Positions 8,500-17,166 of a DNA stretch of 64,000 bases are shown here, piece after piece. A program made the position numbers and the translations under genes. How positions within the stretch are numbered: position 1 is the first letter of the stretch; the number at the start of each line of letters is the position of its first letter. Below the pieces are notes generated by a model that made no database searches, was not told the DNA's origin, and saw nothing but the letters and a program-made list of their open reading frames with translations. Source of the DNA: Pedobacter cryoconitis (GTDB lineage Bacteria; Bacteroidota; Bacteroidia; Sphingobacteriales; Sphingobacteriaceae); the NCBI RefSeq assembly GCF_014207135.1, contig NZ_JACHCC010000001.1:62001-126000 (forward strand), read 5' to 3'.

Positions 8500-8889
8500 A
8501 TGAAAAAAGCATTTATTTTATCAGCATTACTATTTGCAGGTATTTCAGGTTATACACAAACCTATAAACCGGTTACAAGTACTAATAAATACTATTTACA
8601 GACTGTCAAAGGGATTACTTATACCTATAAAGACGGGGTCATTGAGGTGAAAAATAATGGACAGTACGCTATCGGTACCTTAAGTATTATAGCTTCTTCT
8701 AAGGTTGACAGTACCTTATTTGGAATAGCTTTATTCGAAGACACTACATTGGGGAAAGGTGAAACTGCCCGTCAGAGTGTTTGTTTTTCCCGTGGTCTTG
8801 GTAAAGATGAAAAGGAAATTCCATTGAAAGAGATTGATCCAAAGAGTTTAGTGTTTTCCTTTGATAAGGCTACCAGGGCAATTAAATAA
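8500..8889 (+). CDS. small secreted protein of unknown function
   Basis: A 129-residue protein starting MKKAFILSALLFAG with a signal peptide cleaved near GYTQ. The mature part is predicted to be mostly beta strands (YYLQTVKGITYTYKDG, IGTLSIIASSK) with no motif I recognise. I start it at the ATG because the upstream in-frame TTG lies inside a probable -7 promoter box. It is followed at once by a strong bidirectional terminator shared with glyS, so it is a single-gene transcript. Confidence 0.7.
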   Translation: MKKAFILSALLFAGISGYTQTYKPVTSTNKYYLQTVKGITYTYKDGVIEVKNNGQYAIGTLSIIASSKVDSTLFGIALFEDTTLGKGETARQSVCFSRGLGKDEKEIPLKEIDPKSLVFSFDKATRAIK

Positions 8890-8927
8890 TAAAATCCGCT
8901 CCTTTTTTCAATGAGGAGCGGATTTTA
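8890..8927. terminator. bidirectional terminator between 8889(+) and glyS(-)
   Basis: TAAAATCCGCTCC pairs with GGAGCGGATTTTA (13 bp) around a 12-nt loop. A/T runs on each flank serve both converging genes. Confidence 0.8.
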
Positions 8928-8943
8928 GCTGTTTTAGCAATTA

Positions 8944-10431
8944 TTAAATTTGTCTCAGCAGGTTTTTCCAGCTTACTTTATTAGAGATAATTTCTTCCAG
9001 ATCTTTGATGTCAATTCTCTGTTGCTCCATGCTGTCGCGATGACGGATCGTAACCGTATCATCCTCCAGTGTCTGATGATCAATAGTGATACAGAAAGGA
9101 GTACCGATAGCGTCTTGTCTGCGGTAACGTTTTCCTATGGAATCTTTCTCCTCATAAACTACGTTATAGTCCAGTTTCAGATTATCCATAATTTTCTGCG
9201 CTTTCTCCGGCAGGCCATCTTTTTTGGTTAATGGTAAAATAGCTGCTTTTATCGGTGCAAGACAAGGATGCAGGTGAAGTACAATACGGCTGTCAGTTTT
9301 TTCTCCTTCGCTCAGATCCTGCTCTTCAAAAGCTCCGATCATAGTTAACAGGAACATACGATCCAGACCTATTGAAGTTTCAATAACATAAGGAATATAG
9401 TTACCATAAGGCTTGCCATCCTCATTCAGATCATTATCAAAATATTGCATTTTCTTACCAGAAAATTCCTGGTGCTGCGTCAGATCAAAATCTGTACGGC
9501 TATGAATACCTTCAACCTCTTTAAAGCCAAAAGGGAATTCAAATTCAATATCAACTGCAGCATTTGCATAGTGTGCGAGTTTTGCATGATCATGATATTT
9601 GTATTTTGCAGGGTCTGTACCTAAAGCAGTATGCCATTTCAGACGTGCTTCTTTCCAGTAAGCATACCATTTCATCTCTTCACCCGGGCGAACAAAGAAC
9701 TGCATTTCCATTTGTTCAAATTCACGCATACGCATGATGAACTGACGGGCAATCACTTCATTTCTGAAAGCTTTACCAATTTGGGCAATACCGAAAGGGA
9801 TTTTCATTCTTCCGGATTTTTGAACATTCAGGAAGTTTACAAAAATACCCTGTGCTGTTTCAGGACGTAAATATACTTCTTCAGCACCTTCAGCCATTGC
9901 GCCAAACTGGGTACTGAACATCAGGTTAAACTGACGTACATCCGTCCAGTTTTTGGTGCCGCTTACCGGGCATGCGATCTCATGCTCTTCGATCAGGACT
10001 TTCAGCTGAGGCAGGTTTTCAGCTTTCAGAGCTTCATCCATATCAGCCTGTAGCTTAGCTGCTTTATCTGTTTTACCGTCTTTTTCATAACGGGCGATTT
10101 TATCTTCTAATAACTGGTCTGCACGATAACGTTTTTTCGAATCTTTATTATCGATCATCGGATCACTGAACCCATCTACGTGTCCACTGGCTTTCCATAC
10201 TTTGGGATGCATAAAAATTGCTGAATCTATCCCTACGATATTTTCATGCATTTGCACCATAGATTTCCACCAGTAAGTCTTGATGTTGTTTTTTAGCTCA
10301 GCACCTAACTGACCATAATCATAAACGGCACTTAAGCCATCATAAATTTCGCTGCTTTGAAATACGAAACCATATTCCTTGGCGTGGGAGATCACATTTT
10401 TAAATTGTTCGTCGTTATTCGTTTTGGCCAT
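8944..10431 (-). CDS. glyS: glycyl-tRNA synthetase (alpha2 type)
   Basis: A class II synthetase of 495 residues that charges tRNA-Gly in the cytoplasm, of the single-chain homodimeric type. Visible features are the N-terminal AKEYGFVFQSSEIYDGL block, YDYGQLGAELKNN, motif 2 around RPETAQGIFVNF and GIAQIGKAFRNE, MREFEQMEMQFF, motif 3 with ETSIGLDRMFL, and the anticodon-binding domain after IVLHLHPCLAP. An open frame extends 32 codons further upstream but those residues do not fit the family; I start at MAKTNNDEQF, 7 nt downstream of a -7 box. It is divergent from gldA. Confidence 0.95.
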   Translation of the reverse strand: MAKTNNDEQFKNVISHAKEYGFVFQSSEIYDGLSAVYDYGQLGAELKNNIKTYWWKSMVQMHENIVGIDSAIFMHPKVWKASGHVDGFSDPMIDNKDSKKRYRADQLLEDKIARYEKDGKTDKAAKLQADMDEALKAENLPQLKVLIEEHEIACPVSGTKNWTDVRQFNLMFSTQFGAMAEGAEEVYLRPETAQGIFVNFLNVQKSGRMKIPFGIAQIGKAFRNEVIARQFIMRMREFEQMEMQFFVRPGEEMKWYAYWKEARLKWHTALGTDPAKYKYHDHAKLAHYANAAVDIEFEFPFGFKEVEGIHSRTDFDLTQHQEFSGKKMQYFDNDLNEDGKPYGNYIPYVIETSIGLDRMFLLTMIGAFEEQDLSEGEKTDSRIVLHLHPCLAPIKAAILPLTKKDGLPEKAQKIMDNLKLDYNVVYEEKDSIGKRYRRQDAIGTPFCITIDHQTLEDDTVTIRHRDSMEQQRIDIKDLEEIISNKVSWKNLLRQI

Positions 10432-10438
10432 AATACTG

Positions 10439-10446
10439 CAAATATA
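10439..10446 (-). promoter_or_regulatory. -7 box TATATTTG of glyS
   Basis: A TAnnTTTG element ending 7 nt before the glyS ATG. It implies a very short or absent 5' leader and rejects the longer upstream start. Confidence 0.65.
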
Positions 10447-10542
10447 GAATTTGGAGGGTAATTTTACTCTATATAGCGTACGAATTATTACTTTTGAAAT
10501 TGATACGCAGGATACCATCATCCACAATTAAAATTTAGCACA

Positions 10543-11250
10543 TTGAGCATTCAGGTAGAAGGACTGTCCAAAACATACGGTCGGCAAAAAGCAGTAGATA
10601 ATATCAGTTTTCAGGCGGTACCAGGTAAAATTCTGGGTTTTCTGGGGCCAAACGGAGCGGGAAAGTCTACGACAATGCGGATGCTGACGGGGTATCTGCT
10701 TCCTACATCTGGAAAATCAAGTTTAGGCGGTTACGATACCAGCTCGCAGAGTCTGGAGATGCGTCGTATCATGGGCTATCTGCCTGAAAATACACCATTA
10801 TATACAGATATGTATGTAAGAGAATTTCTGACTTTTGTAGCAGATACTTATCAGTTGTCGCAGCCCGGAATCAAAGTAAAGGATGTAATTGCAAGAGTGG
10901 GGCTGGGTGATGAGCAACATAAAAAAATTGCGATGTTAAGTAAAGGATATAAACAGCGTGTAGGACTGGCCCAGGCAATTATACACGATCCTGAGGTCCT
11001 GATTATGGATGAACCAACTACTGGTCTGGACCCTAATCAGTTGTCTGATATCCGGGAATTAATTAAGACTCTTGGTAAGAATAAAACTGTAGTTCTTTCC
11101 ACACACATTATGCAGGAAGTTGAAGCTCTTTGTGAACAGGTCGTGATTATCAATAAAGGAAAAATTGTCGCCGATTCGTCATTAATTGAACTTAAAAAAA
11201 TACATAAAACTGACTCTTTGGAGGATATGTTCAGGATGTTAACTGGTTGA
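10543..11250 (+). CDS. gldA: gliding motility ABC transporter ATPase GldA
   Basis: A 235-residue ABC ATPase with Walker A GPNGAGKST (near residue 37), the signature region LSKGYKQRV, Walker B VLIMDEPTTGLDP and switch histidine LSTHIMQE. It closely fits GldA, the ATPase of the GldAFG transporter linked to Bacteroidota gliding motility. The partner permease genes gldF and gldG lie 3.5 kb downstream rather than adjacent. The start is TTG, the only codon that leaves the N-terminal MSIQVEGLSKTYG strand intact. The gene is divergent from glyS. Confidence 0.85.
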   Translation: MSIQVEGLSKTYGRQKAVDNISFQAVPGKILGFLGPNGAGKSTTMRMLTGYLLPTSGKSSLGGYDTSSQSLEMRRIMGYLPENTPLYTDMYVREFLTFVADTYQLSQPGIKVKDVIARVGLGDEQHKKIAMLSKGYKQRVGLAQAIIHDPEVLIMDEPTTGLDPNQLSDIRELIKTLGKNKTVVLSTHIMQEVEALCEQVVIINKGKIVADSSLIELKKIHKTDSLEDMFRMLTG

Positions 11251-11340
11251 AGGGTAGTTTATTGATTGCTTAATGGTAGGTTTGGCTAGCTTTTTGTTTA
11301 TGTCTTGAAGGACTTTGTCCTTTAACTTAAATAAGAAATC

Positions 11341-11886
11341 ATGAAAAGATTATTTTTACTAACAGCTATAGCTGGAATTTTCGCCTTCTCAAACGTTTCA
11401 GCTCAAACGAAAGATCCGGCCATGTCGGGTCAGAAATTAGGTATAGGATTAGATTTTGCTTTACCTACAGGTAATACTAATAACCTTTATAAATTAGGAT
11501 TTGGTGGTTCATTGCAGTATCAGACACCGATTGCGCAGAGTTTAAACTTTACAGCTGATGCAGGTTTTTTAAGCTTCAGCGGCAAAGATTTTGGAGGGTT
11601 CAAATATCCTAAATATAGCGCTATCCCAGTAAAAGCAGGTTTGAGATACTTTTTAGTTGAAAATGTTTTTGTAGGTGGTGAAATTGGTGCCGCTTTTGGA
11701 ACGAGTTCTGGTGCAAAAACTTCGTTTATCTATACACCGGGAGTAGGTGTTGAATTTCCTGTCGCTAACAAATCAACCATTGAGCTAGGTGCACGTTATG
11801 AAGGATGGACAGGTGGTAACAATAATATTATTGTACCTGTTAAGAATTTTATCGGTTTTAGATTGGCTTACAACTTTGGCATATAA
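11341..11886 (+). CDS. outer-membrane beta-barrel protein
   Basis: A 181-residue protein with a signal peptide ending NVSAQ. The mature chain is made of alternating amphipathic strands with glycine turns (GLDFALPTG, LGFGGSLQYQT, AGLRYFLVENVFVGGEIGAA, ELGARYEGW), and ends in a strand finishing FRLAYNFGI, as in small outer-membrane barrels of about eight strands. No specific ligand can be named. It is followed by a strong terminator and is probably transcribed alone. Confidence 0.75.
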   Translation: MKRLFLLTAIAGIFAFSNVSAQTKDPAMSGQKLGIGLDFALPTGNTNNLYKLGFGGSLQYQTPIAQSLNFTADAGFLSFSGKDFGGFKYPKYSAIPVKAGLRYFLVENVFVGGEIGAAFGTSSGAKTSFIYTPGVGVEFPVANKSTIELGARYEGWTGGNNNIIVPVKNFIGFRLAYNFGI

Positions 11887-11919
11887 TAAGGTTATACTTA
11901 GCTATTAGACTTAATACTC

Positions 11920-11949
11920 AAAAGGCGCCTTAAATTAAAGGCGCCTTTT
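11920..11949 (+). terminator. rho-independent terminator after the beta-barrel gene
   Basis: AAAAGGCGCC and GGCGCCTTTT form a perfect 10-bp stem with a 10-nt loop, followed by more T-rich DNA. Confidence 0.85.
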
Positions 11950-11995
11950 ATGTTGGATTGTCCCAAATAAGTATTGAATATTTATCTGGTTTGCA

Positions 11996-13540
11996 TTAAA
12001 AAACCTTTTTAGGTTGAACAGTTATGCTTAAAAGATTTCCGGTTGTTATTTCTCTGGTAGTATAACTACCACCTGAACTTCCAGTAATTATAGGTTGGTC
12101 GAAGGTCAAAATTGCCTCTCCTAAGAAATCAGAATTTAAGGTTGTCTTAACAGTATAACTGTTTTTAGTACTCGTAGTCGCACTTCCGCCAAACTTTAAT
12201 CCTATTTTTTTAGATACACCGAGGTCGATTCCGAAATTTCCAGCATACGTGCTTGTATTTTCGTAAGATTTAGTGATTTCCTGAGCGTTATCTGTTTCAT
12301 AAAATATGAATTTCCAAGCAGTACCGTAATTTTCCAGGTCCCATGGTACTAACTCTATATTTGGATGAAATTCTTTTGGTGTGACACTTTTGATTTGATA
12401 TATTTTTATTGTCCCAAATGGACCGTGCGCATCTTGAATCAGATCATATTGAAGATCAAATAACTCTCCCGGGCTTACACTCATAACTTTAGTTAATTCA
12501 CTTCCCGCTCCATTTTTTGCATTAATTAATATAGTAATCTTAATTTCGAAATTACCTTCTGTCCACATTGTTTTTGGAAGTGGGGGTTTAGTATTAGCTT
12601 GACCGTATAGATCATTTTTCTTTGGATCCTCATCTTGATCTGAAATTATGCCTAGAGCATTAGGAGTAAGGAATTTAAAGGAAGTAATGAATTCACTATA
12701 GTTATGCTTAAATTCTCCATTTGGGGTACTTGCAGTAAGTCCATAATATATGTAATCACGGTGCCATTCATTTCCTGAATTATAAGCTTCAATACTGATA
12801 GGGTCAATATCATTAACGATTGCTGCATTACTTTTAACAAAGTTAACTTGCTTGCTTTTATTAGTACCATCAAAAGCCTTATCAGCAAAACTTAGTGATA
12901 AATTGCTATTCTGATAAGCAATTGATGATCCATTTTTTATTGAATTAGACATTTTCGCAGTAGACTGTAATGAGTTTCTGTTTACAATTACTCTCTCATT
13001 TTGTTTAATAACAAGAACAGGGAATGCTGGTGTTTGGTTCGGTTTTAAAACCATTGAGTTTCCAGAACCGTCATATAGTGAAACATTACTTTCTCCAACA
13101 TTTGAAGTTGCAATAAAAGGGACTTCACTAGCAGCATTCCATTTTTCTGGTGAAAAACTAGGTAAACTTGGGATAAAAATTGTTAATAGAGGTAGTTGAG
13201 TCTCAATTGAATCTAGCTCTTTATCAGAGACTTGGTAGCGAATTAATTTTTCATGGAGAGTCTCTGCTCCATTGATTTTTACATCTTTAACCATATGGTA
13301 TAAAATATCATGGTCATTGTCAAATTGTTTTAAGCTTTCATTTTTAAGGAAGTTTCTTAAATCTGGATCTGATTTTACTGCCTTAGCTAACAGCACTGCG
13401 AATTTGGTTTGGGCTAGATTTGTTTCTGAGTTTTTTGAATCAATAGCAGTTGACCCAGTGTTTTGTCGATTCGAATCTTTTTTACAAGATTGATGGATGA
13501 TTGAAATCGCAATACATGCAATTATTAAAATTTTTTTCAT
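11996..13540 (-). CDS. large lipoprotein of unknown function
   Basis: A 514-residue protein with a lipoprotein signal: IISIIHQSC-type end with the lipidated cysteine at residue 19, then a KKDSNRQ linker. The N-terminal third is helical (AVLLAKAVKSDPDLRNFLK); the middle and C-terminal parts are strand-rich. The last 90 residues are rich in G, S and T with alternating hydrophobic residues (GLKFGGSATTSTKNSYTVK), a look shared with beta-hairpin-forming secreted proteins, but this is weak. I do not recognise the family. It is A+T-rich and sits between gldA and gldFG next to a non-coding stretch, suggesting accessory DNA. Confidence 0.7.
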   Translation of the reverse strand: MKKILIIACIAISIIHQSCKKDSNRQNTGSTAIDSKNSETNLAQTKFAVLLAKAVKSDPDLRNFLKNESLKQFDNDHDILYHMVKDVKINGAETLHEKLIRYQVSDKELDSIETQLPLLTIFIPSLPSFSPEKWNAASEVPFIATSNVGESNVSLYDGSGNSMVLKPNQTPAFPVLVIKQNERVIVNRNSLQSTAKMSNSIKNGSSIAYQNSNLSLSFADKAFDGTNKSKQVNFVKSNAAIVNDIDPISIEAYNSGNEWHRDYIYYGLTASTPNGEFKHNYSEFITSFKFLTPNALGIISDQDEDPKKNDLYGQANTKPPLPKTMWTEGNFEIKITILINAKNGAGSELTKVMSVSPGELFDLQYDLIQDAHGPFGTIKIYQIKSVTPKEFHPNIELVPWDLENYGTAWKFIFYETDNAQEITKSYENTSTYAGNFGIDLGVSKKIGLKFGGSATTSTKNSYTVKTTLNSDFLGEAILTFDQPIITGSSGGSYTTREITTGNLLSITVQPKKVF

Positions 13541-13989
13541 AAATATAGTTTTTCAATGATTAATTCAATAAATAACGCTTAGTATTGGTAATTGTTTTGA
13601 TTATGGGTAAATTATTGTAAAATAATTTTCTCTTTTAAGGAAAGTTGATAAGATTTGTTAGAGTCGGATTTTATGTTTGTATCAATGATAGATCGCACTA
13701 TAGGTAAGCTATTGATGCCATTAAACTAGCGAATGCTACTAGATACTTTTTGTTTGACTATAATGTTGCAGATAGATCTTTAGCACCACTATTATTGGTT
13801 GGGACCAGGTAATAATGTGAAAAACAGATAGTTAATATGACCCTGAGGAGGCAATTTATACTGTGTAATTTTTAAGACTATTCCATGTTTTTTTTGCAAT
13901 GACTTAAGGTATTAACCAGATCAATTAGATTTGTTTTTAGTGACCTCAACTAGGATGAAGTTACCTGAGTGTTTTTGGTTAGTTCCTAC
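13541..13989. other. 449-bp stretch without an intact gene
   Basis: A+T-rich DNA between the unknown lipoprotein and the YdeI-like gene, with no intact ORF of normal size and no RNA gene that I can recognise. It contains short protein-like fragments described separately as a possible gene remnant. The promoter for the lipoprotein gene should lie near its left end. Confidence 0.5.
13708..13868 (+). pseudogene. possible remnant of a degraded gene
   Basis: Two short protein-like fragments lie close together in different frames: positions 13708-13809 read AIDAIKLANATRYFLFDYN followed by VADRSLAPLLLVGTR and a stop, and 13836-13868 read YDPEEAIYTV and a stop. Their residue make-up is more protein-like than expected from random A+T-rich DNA, and the frame change with stop codons is what a decayed gene would give. 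I cannot name the parent gene, and chance is a serious alternative. Confidence 0.2.
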
Positions 13990-14598
13990 TTATTTTTGAT
14001 ACTTCCAGTTCCTCCCTTTACCCTCTGCGATCCATTCCAATGCCGTATTTATTCGTTTATTCCTGGTCGCATCAGTTTTTGCCTCACTGAACCATTCCAG
14101 GTATTCTTTTTGTTGCGAATAACTAAATTTCTCGAAATGCGCTCTAGCCTCCGGGATTTTGATTAGTTCCTGTCTGAAGTCATCAGGAATCTGTAATTCC
14201 GCTTTAGGCGCAGCAGGTTTTTTAATCTTTTTTACACCTTCTTTATTCAGGATGACAGCATTTTGTATATAAGTAATCAGGACATCGTCACCAGGTAAAT
14301 CTGTAACCGATTCAATCCGGCCTAAATGTCCCATAGAATGTGGTTTGTCTTCACCGGTCAGATGATGAAGGTCCGGGAGCAATGAGGCTTTCCAGAAATT
14401 AAAGGCACAGTGAGTTTTGAAACCAGCCATGCCACATACCGTACCCCTGTAATCAAAATGAGGAAATCCCCATTTAATAGTTTCAGAGATTTCAGGACAC
14501 GCTTCATGTACCAGCATCCTGAGATGTTTTAATATCGGCTGTGCAAAAACAGCTGCCTGATCAATATATGCATCAATACGACTATCAAATTTTTCCAT
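13990..14598 (-). CDS. DUF1801 / YdeI-OmpD-associated family protein
   Basis: A 202-residue cytoplasmic protein. Residues 1-110 match the DUF1801 pattern (RMLVHEACPEISETIKWGFPHFDYRG, followed by a CAFNFWKASLL strand), and the C-terminal part resembles the YdeI/OmpD-associated domain: IPDDFRQEL, then FEKFSYSQQKEYLEWFSEAK and TRNKRINTALEWIAEGK. Some members are annotated as bacteriocin-protection proteins, but their biochemical role is not firmly known. It has no evident operon partner. Confidence 0.85.
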   Translation of the reverse strand: MEKFDSRIDAYIDQAAVFAQPILKHLRMLVHEACPEISETIKWGFPHFDYRGTVCGMAGFKTHCAFNFWKASLLPDLHHLTGEDKPHSMGHLGRIESVTDLPGDDVLITYIQNAVILNKEGVKKIKKPAAPKAELQIPDDFRQELIKIPEARAHFEKFSYSQQKEYLEWFSEAKTDATRNKRINTALEWIAEGKGRNWKYQK

Positions 14599-14733
14599 GA
14601 TTCCTGCTTTATTACACTAAAATAAAGAAAAATTATGTGTTTCACAGGTATGTTCTGTTTTGTCTGGCTAATCAAATGGCACATTTTAAGATTAGCATAT
14701 TTTCTCTAACTTCGGCATCATTATAATTTTTTC

Positions 14734-15462
14734 ATGTACGCAGTATTTAAACGCGAATTATTCAGTTTATTAGACTCATTAATGGCTTACATCACTATAG
14801 GTGTATTCCTTTTAGTATCTGGCCTGCTTTTATGGTTTTTTCCGGATACTTCCATTCTGGAGTATGGCTATGCCGAACTGAATGGGTTTTTTAGCCTTAC
14901 CCCATTTCTTTTTATGTTTCTTATTCCTGCAATTACGATGCGTTCCTTTGCAGAAGAACGCCGGGAAGGTACCTATATTCTGCTTGCCAGCAGGCCACTG
15001 ACCGAGTGGCAGATTATATTAGCCAAGTATTTTGCCTGTTTGGTATTGGTGTTCTTTGCACTGGTACCTACCTTATTATATTATTACTCTATTGTTCAGC
15101 TGGGTTTGCCCAAAGGGAATATTGATGGAGGGGCAGTTGCTGGTTCTTATACGGGACTTTTGCTTTTGGGAGCAGCTTTTACTGCGATCGGTATTTTTTC
15201 TTCCTCCGTTACCAAAAATCAGGTGATTGCTTTTGCAGTGGCTGTCTTATTATCTTTTATTGCCTATAGTGGTTTTGATGCTTTGGGCAAAATTTTTACT
15301 GCGACTGTACTGGAAAATATATTTGTATGGCTGAGTATCAATGTACACTTCCAGTCTATGAGCAGGGGAGTATTAGATACCCGGGACCTGGTCTATTTTA
15401 TAACTTTTATTTTATTGTTTCTGGGTATAACCCGATTAGTGATAGGAGGTAGGAAATGGTAA
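14734..15462 (+). CDS. gldF: gliding motility ABC transporter permease GldF
   Basis: A 242-residue ABC-2-type permease with six hydrophobic segments and the typical N-terminus (FKRELFSLLDSLMAYITIGVFL). The cytoplasmic MRSFAEERREGTYILLASRPLTEWQI loop is characteristic of GldF-like permeases. It forms the membrane part of the GldAFG transporter needed for gliding in related Bacteroidota. It overlaps gldG by 7 bp, showing translational coupling; the ATPase gene gldA is 3.5 kb upstream on the same strand. Confidence 0.88.
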   Translation: MYAVFKRELFSLLDSLMAYITIGVFLLVSGLLLWFFPDTSILEYGYAELNGFFSLTPFLFMFLIPAITMRSFAEERREGTYILLASRPLTEWQIILAKYFACLVLVFFALVPTLLYYYSIVQLGLPKGNIDGGAVAGSYTGLLLLGAAFTAIGIFSSSVTKNQVIAFAVAVLLSFIAYSGFDALGKIFTATVLENIFVWLSINVHFQSMSRGVLDTRDLVYFITFILLFLGITRLVIGGRKW

Positions 15463-17132
15463 AAAGAAACTGGGGCAGAATACTTCTTTTTGCAATTCTG
15501 CTGATCTTATTGAATGTAGTTGCTAATTATTTTTATCACCGTTTCGACTTCACGAAGGATAAGCGGTTTACACTTAATCCCAAATCCAAAACAATTCTGG
15601 ACAAAGCCAGCAGGCAGATTACTGTTACTGTATTTCTCGATGGAGACCTTCCTTCGGCATTTAAACGTTTACAGCATGCAACAGCAGATCTGTTAAACGA
15701 CTATAAAGCAAACTCTTCTGTAAAAATTAAGGTTGTATTTACAGATCCGATCAGCGGAGTGGCCCAGCAGGAACAGGATACAGTTTTAAGTAACCTGTAT
15801 CGTATTGGTATCGAACCTACCAATCTGAATATTAAAAACGATGCAGGGTTTACACAAAAGACCATTTTTCCGATGGCTATTGTACAGGCCGGTGATAGAC
15901 AGATTGCCGTTAAACTTCTTCAGAATCTTGATGCAGGAGGCAATTATGAAGAAAATATTAATAATTCCATTCAGAACCTGGAATATGTATTTACCTCTGC
16001 GATTAAAAAGGTAAGTACCGGGATCAACCCACGGATAGGCTTTACTGAAGGGAATGGGGAGCCTGCTGATCCATATCTGAGTGATGCGATGAAATCATTG
16101 TCCGATAGTTATGAAGTAGGACGTGTGGATCTTAACCAGATCAGTAAACAAGGACTGGATAAGCTTAAAATACTTTTTATCACCAAACCCCAAAAGGAAT
16201 TCTCAGAAGCTGTAAAATACAAAATCAATTATTTTGTGATGAACGGTGGAAGTGTAGTCTGGAGTATCGATCAGGTTAGCGCCAGTCTGGATAGTTTACA
16301 GGGAGCGGGTGAACAACTTGCATTTAACAATAAACTGAATCTTGATGATATGCTCTTTATGTATGGGGCAAGGGTGAATTATAACATCGTAGCAGATTTA
16401 AATTGTGCAGAAATTCCTATAGCTATGAATGGTGGTCAGCAGCGTGATATCCAGATGGCACCATGGATTTATTATCCTGTACTGATCCCTGATACCTCAA
16501 ATAATATGGTCAGGAATATTGACGGTATAAAAACAGAATTTCTGAGTACTGTAGATACGATCGGCGTGAAGGGAGTACGCAAAACGACGATCCTGCGTAC
16601 TTCTCCTTATAATATAGTATATAATACACCCAGGGTCTTATCACTGGAAAGTATAGCTGAAAGACCGGACCAGAAGTTATATTCAAACCCTCAGCGAAAT
16701 GCAGCTGTCTTGCTGGAAGGAAGCTTTCCATCTGTGTTCTTAAACAGGGCAGTCCCGGCAGGTATCACTGAAAATTACGGTAGTGCAGCGCACAGTAAAA
16801 CTACTAAGATGATAGTCATTGGAGACGGAGATATGTTCCTTAATCAGGTAAGTGGACGTGATGGTTCCGTTTTTCCGCTTGGTTTTGACCGGTATACTCA
16901 AAGGAATTTTGGAAATAAGGCTTTCCTGTTAAATATTGCAGATTATTTATCCAGTGATGATAATCTGATCGAATTAAGGAATAAAGAGGTTAAGGTCAGA
17001 CTGCTGGATAAGCAGCTTTTAAGGCAATCAAAAACCAAATGGCAGTTTATTAATCTTATTTTACCATTATTACTGTTAATATTGTTCGCAATTTTTCAAC
17101 ATTATTACCGCAAGTATAAGTATGCAAGGTAA
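15456..17132 (+). CDS. gldG: gliding motility ABC transporter component GldG
   Basis: A 558-residue membrane-anchored protein: one N-terminal transmembrane segment (ILLFAILLILLNVVANYFY), a long extracytoplasmic part with the ABC_transp_aux-type segments (YFYHRFDFTKDKRFTLNPKSK, KILFITKPQKEFSE) and a C-terminal transmembrane helix (FINLILPLLLLILFAIF). This layout is that of GldG, the accessory subunit of the GldAFG transporter. The ATG lies inside the end of gldF. Confidence 0.9.
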   Translation: MVKRNWGRILLFAILLILLNVVANYFYHRFDFTKDKRFTLNPKSKTILDKASRQITVTVFLDGDLPSAFKRLQHATADLLNDYKANSSVKIKVVFTDPISGVAQQEQDTVLSNLYRIGIEPTNLNIKNDAGFTQKTIFPMAIVQAGDRQIAVKLLQNLDAGGNYEENINNSIQNLEYVFTSAIKKVSTGINPRIGFTEGNGEPADPYLSDAMKSLSDSYEVGRVDLNQISKQGLDKLKILFITKPQKEFSEAVKYKINYFVMNGGSVVWSIDQVSASLDSLQGAGEQLAFNNKLNLDDMLFMYGARVNYNIVADLNCAEIPIAMNGGQQRDIQMAPWIYYPVLIPDTSNNMVRNIDGIKTEFLSTVDTIGVKGVRKTTILRTSPYNIVYNTPRVLSLESIAERPDQKLYSNPQRNAAVLLEGSFPSVFLNRAVPAGITENYGSAAHSKTTKMIVIGDGDMFLNQVSGRDGSVFPLGFDRYTQRNFGNKAFLLNIADYLSSDDNLIELRNKEVKVRLLDKQLLRQSKTKWQFINLILPLLLLILFAIFQHYYRKYKYAR

Positions 17133-17138
17133 TTTTTA

Positions 17139-17146
17139 TATTTTTG
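17139..17146 (+). promoter_or_regulatory. -7 box TATTTTTG of dnaN
   Basis: A TAnnTTTG element 20 nt before the dnaN ATG, in the short gap after gldG. It suggests dnaN has its own promoter. Confidence 0.5.
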
Positions 17147-17166
17147 AGAACTGACAAGATCATATT

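Noticed and set aside
10432..10527. N-terminal extension of GlyRS by 32 codons
   Set aside because: The residues do not fit the family, and a -7 box lies within the extension 7 nt before the ATG I chose.
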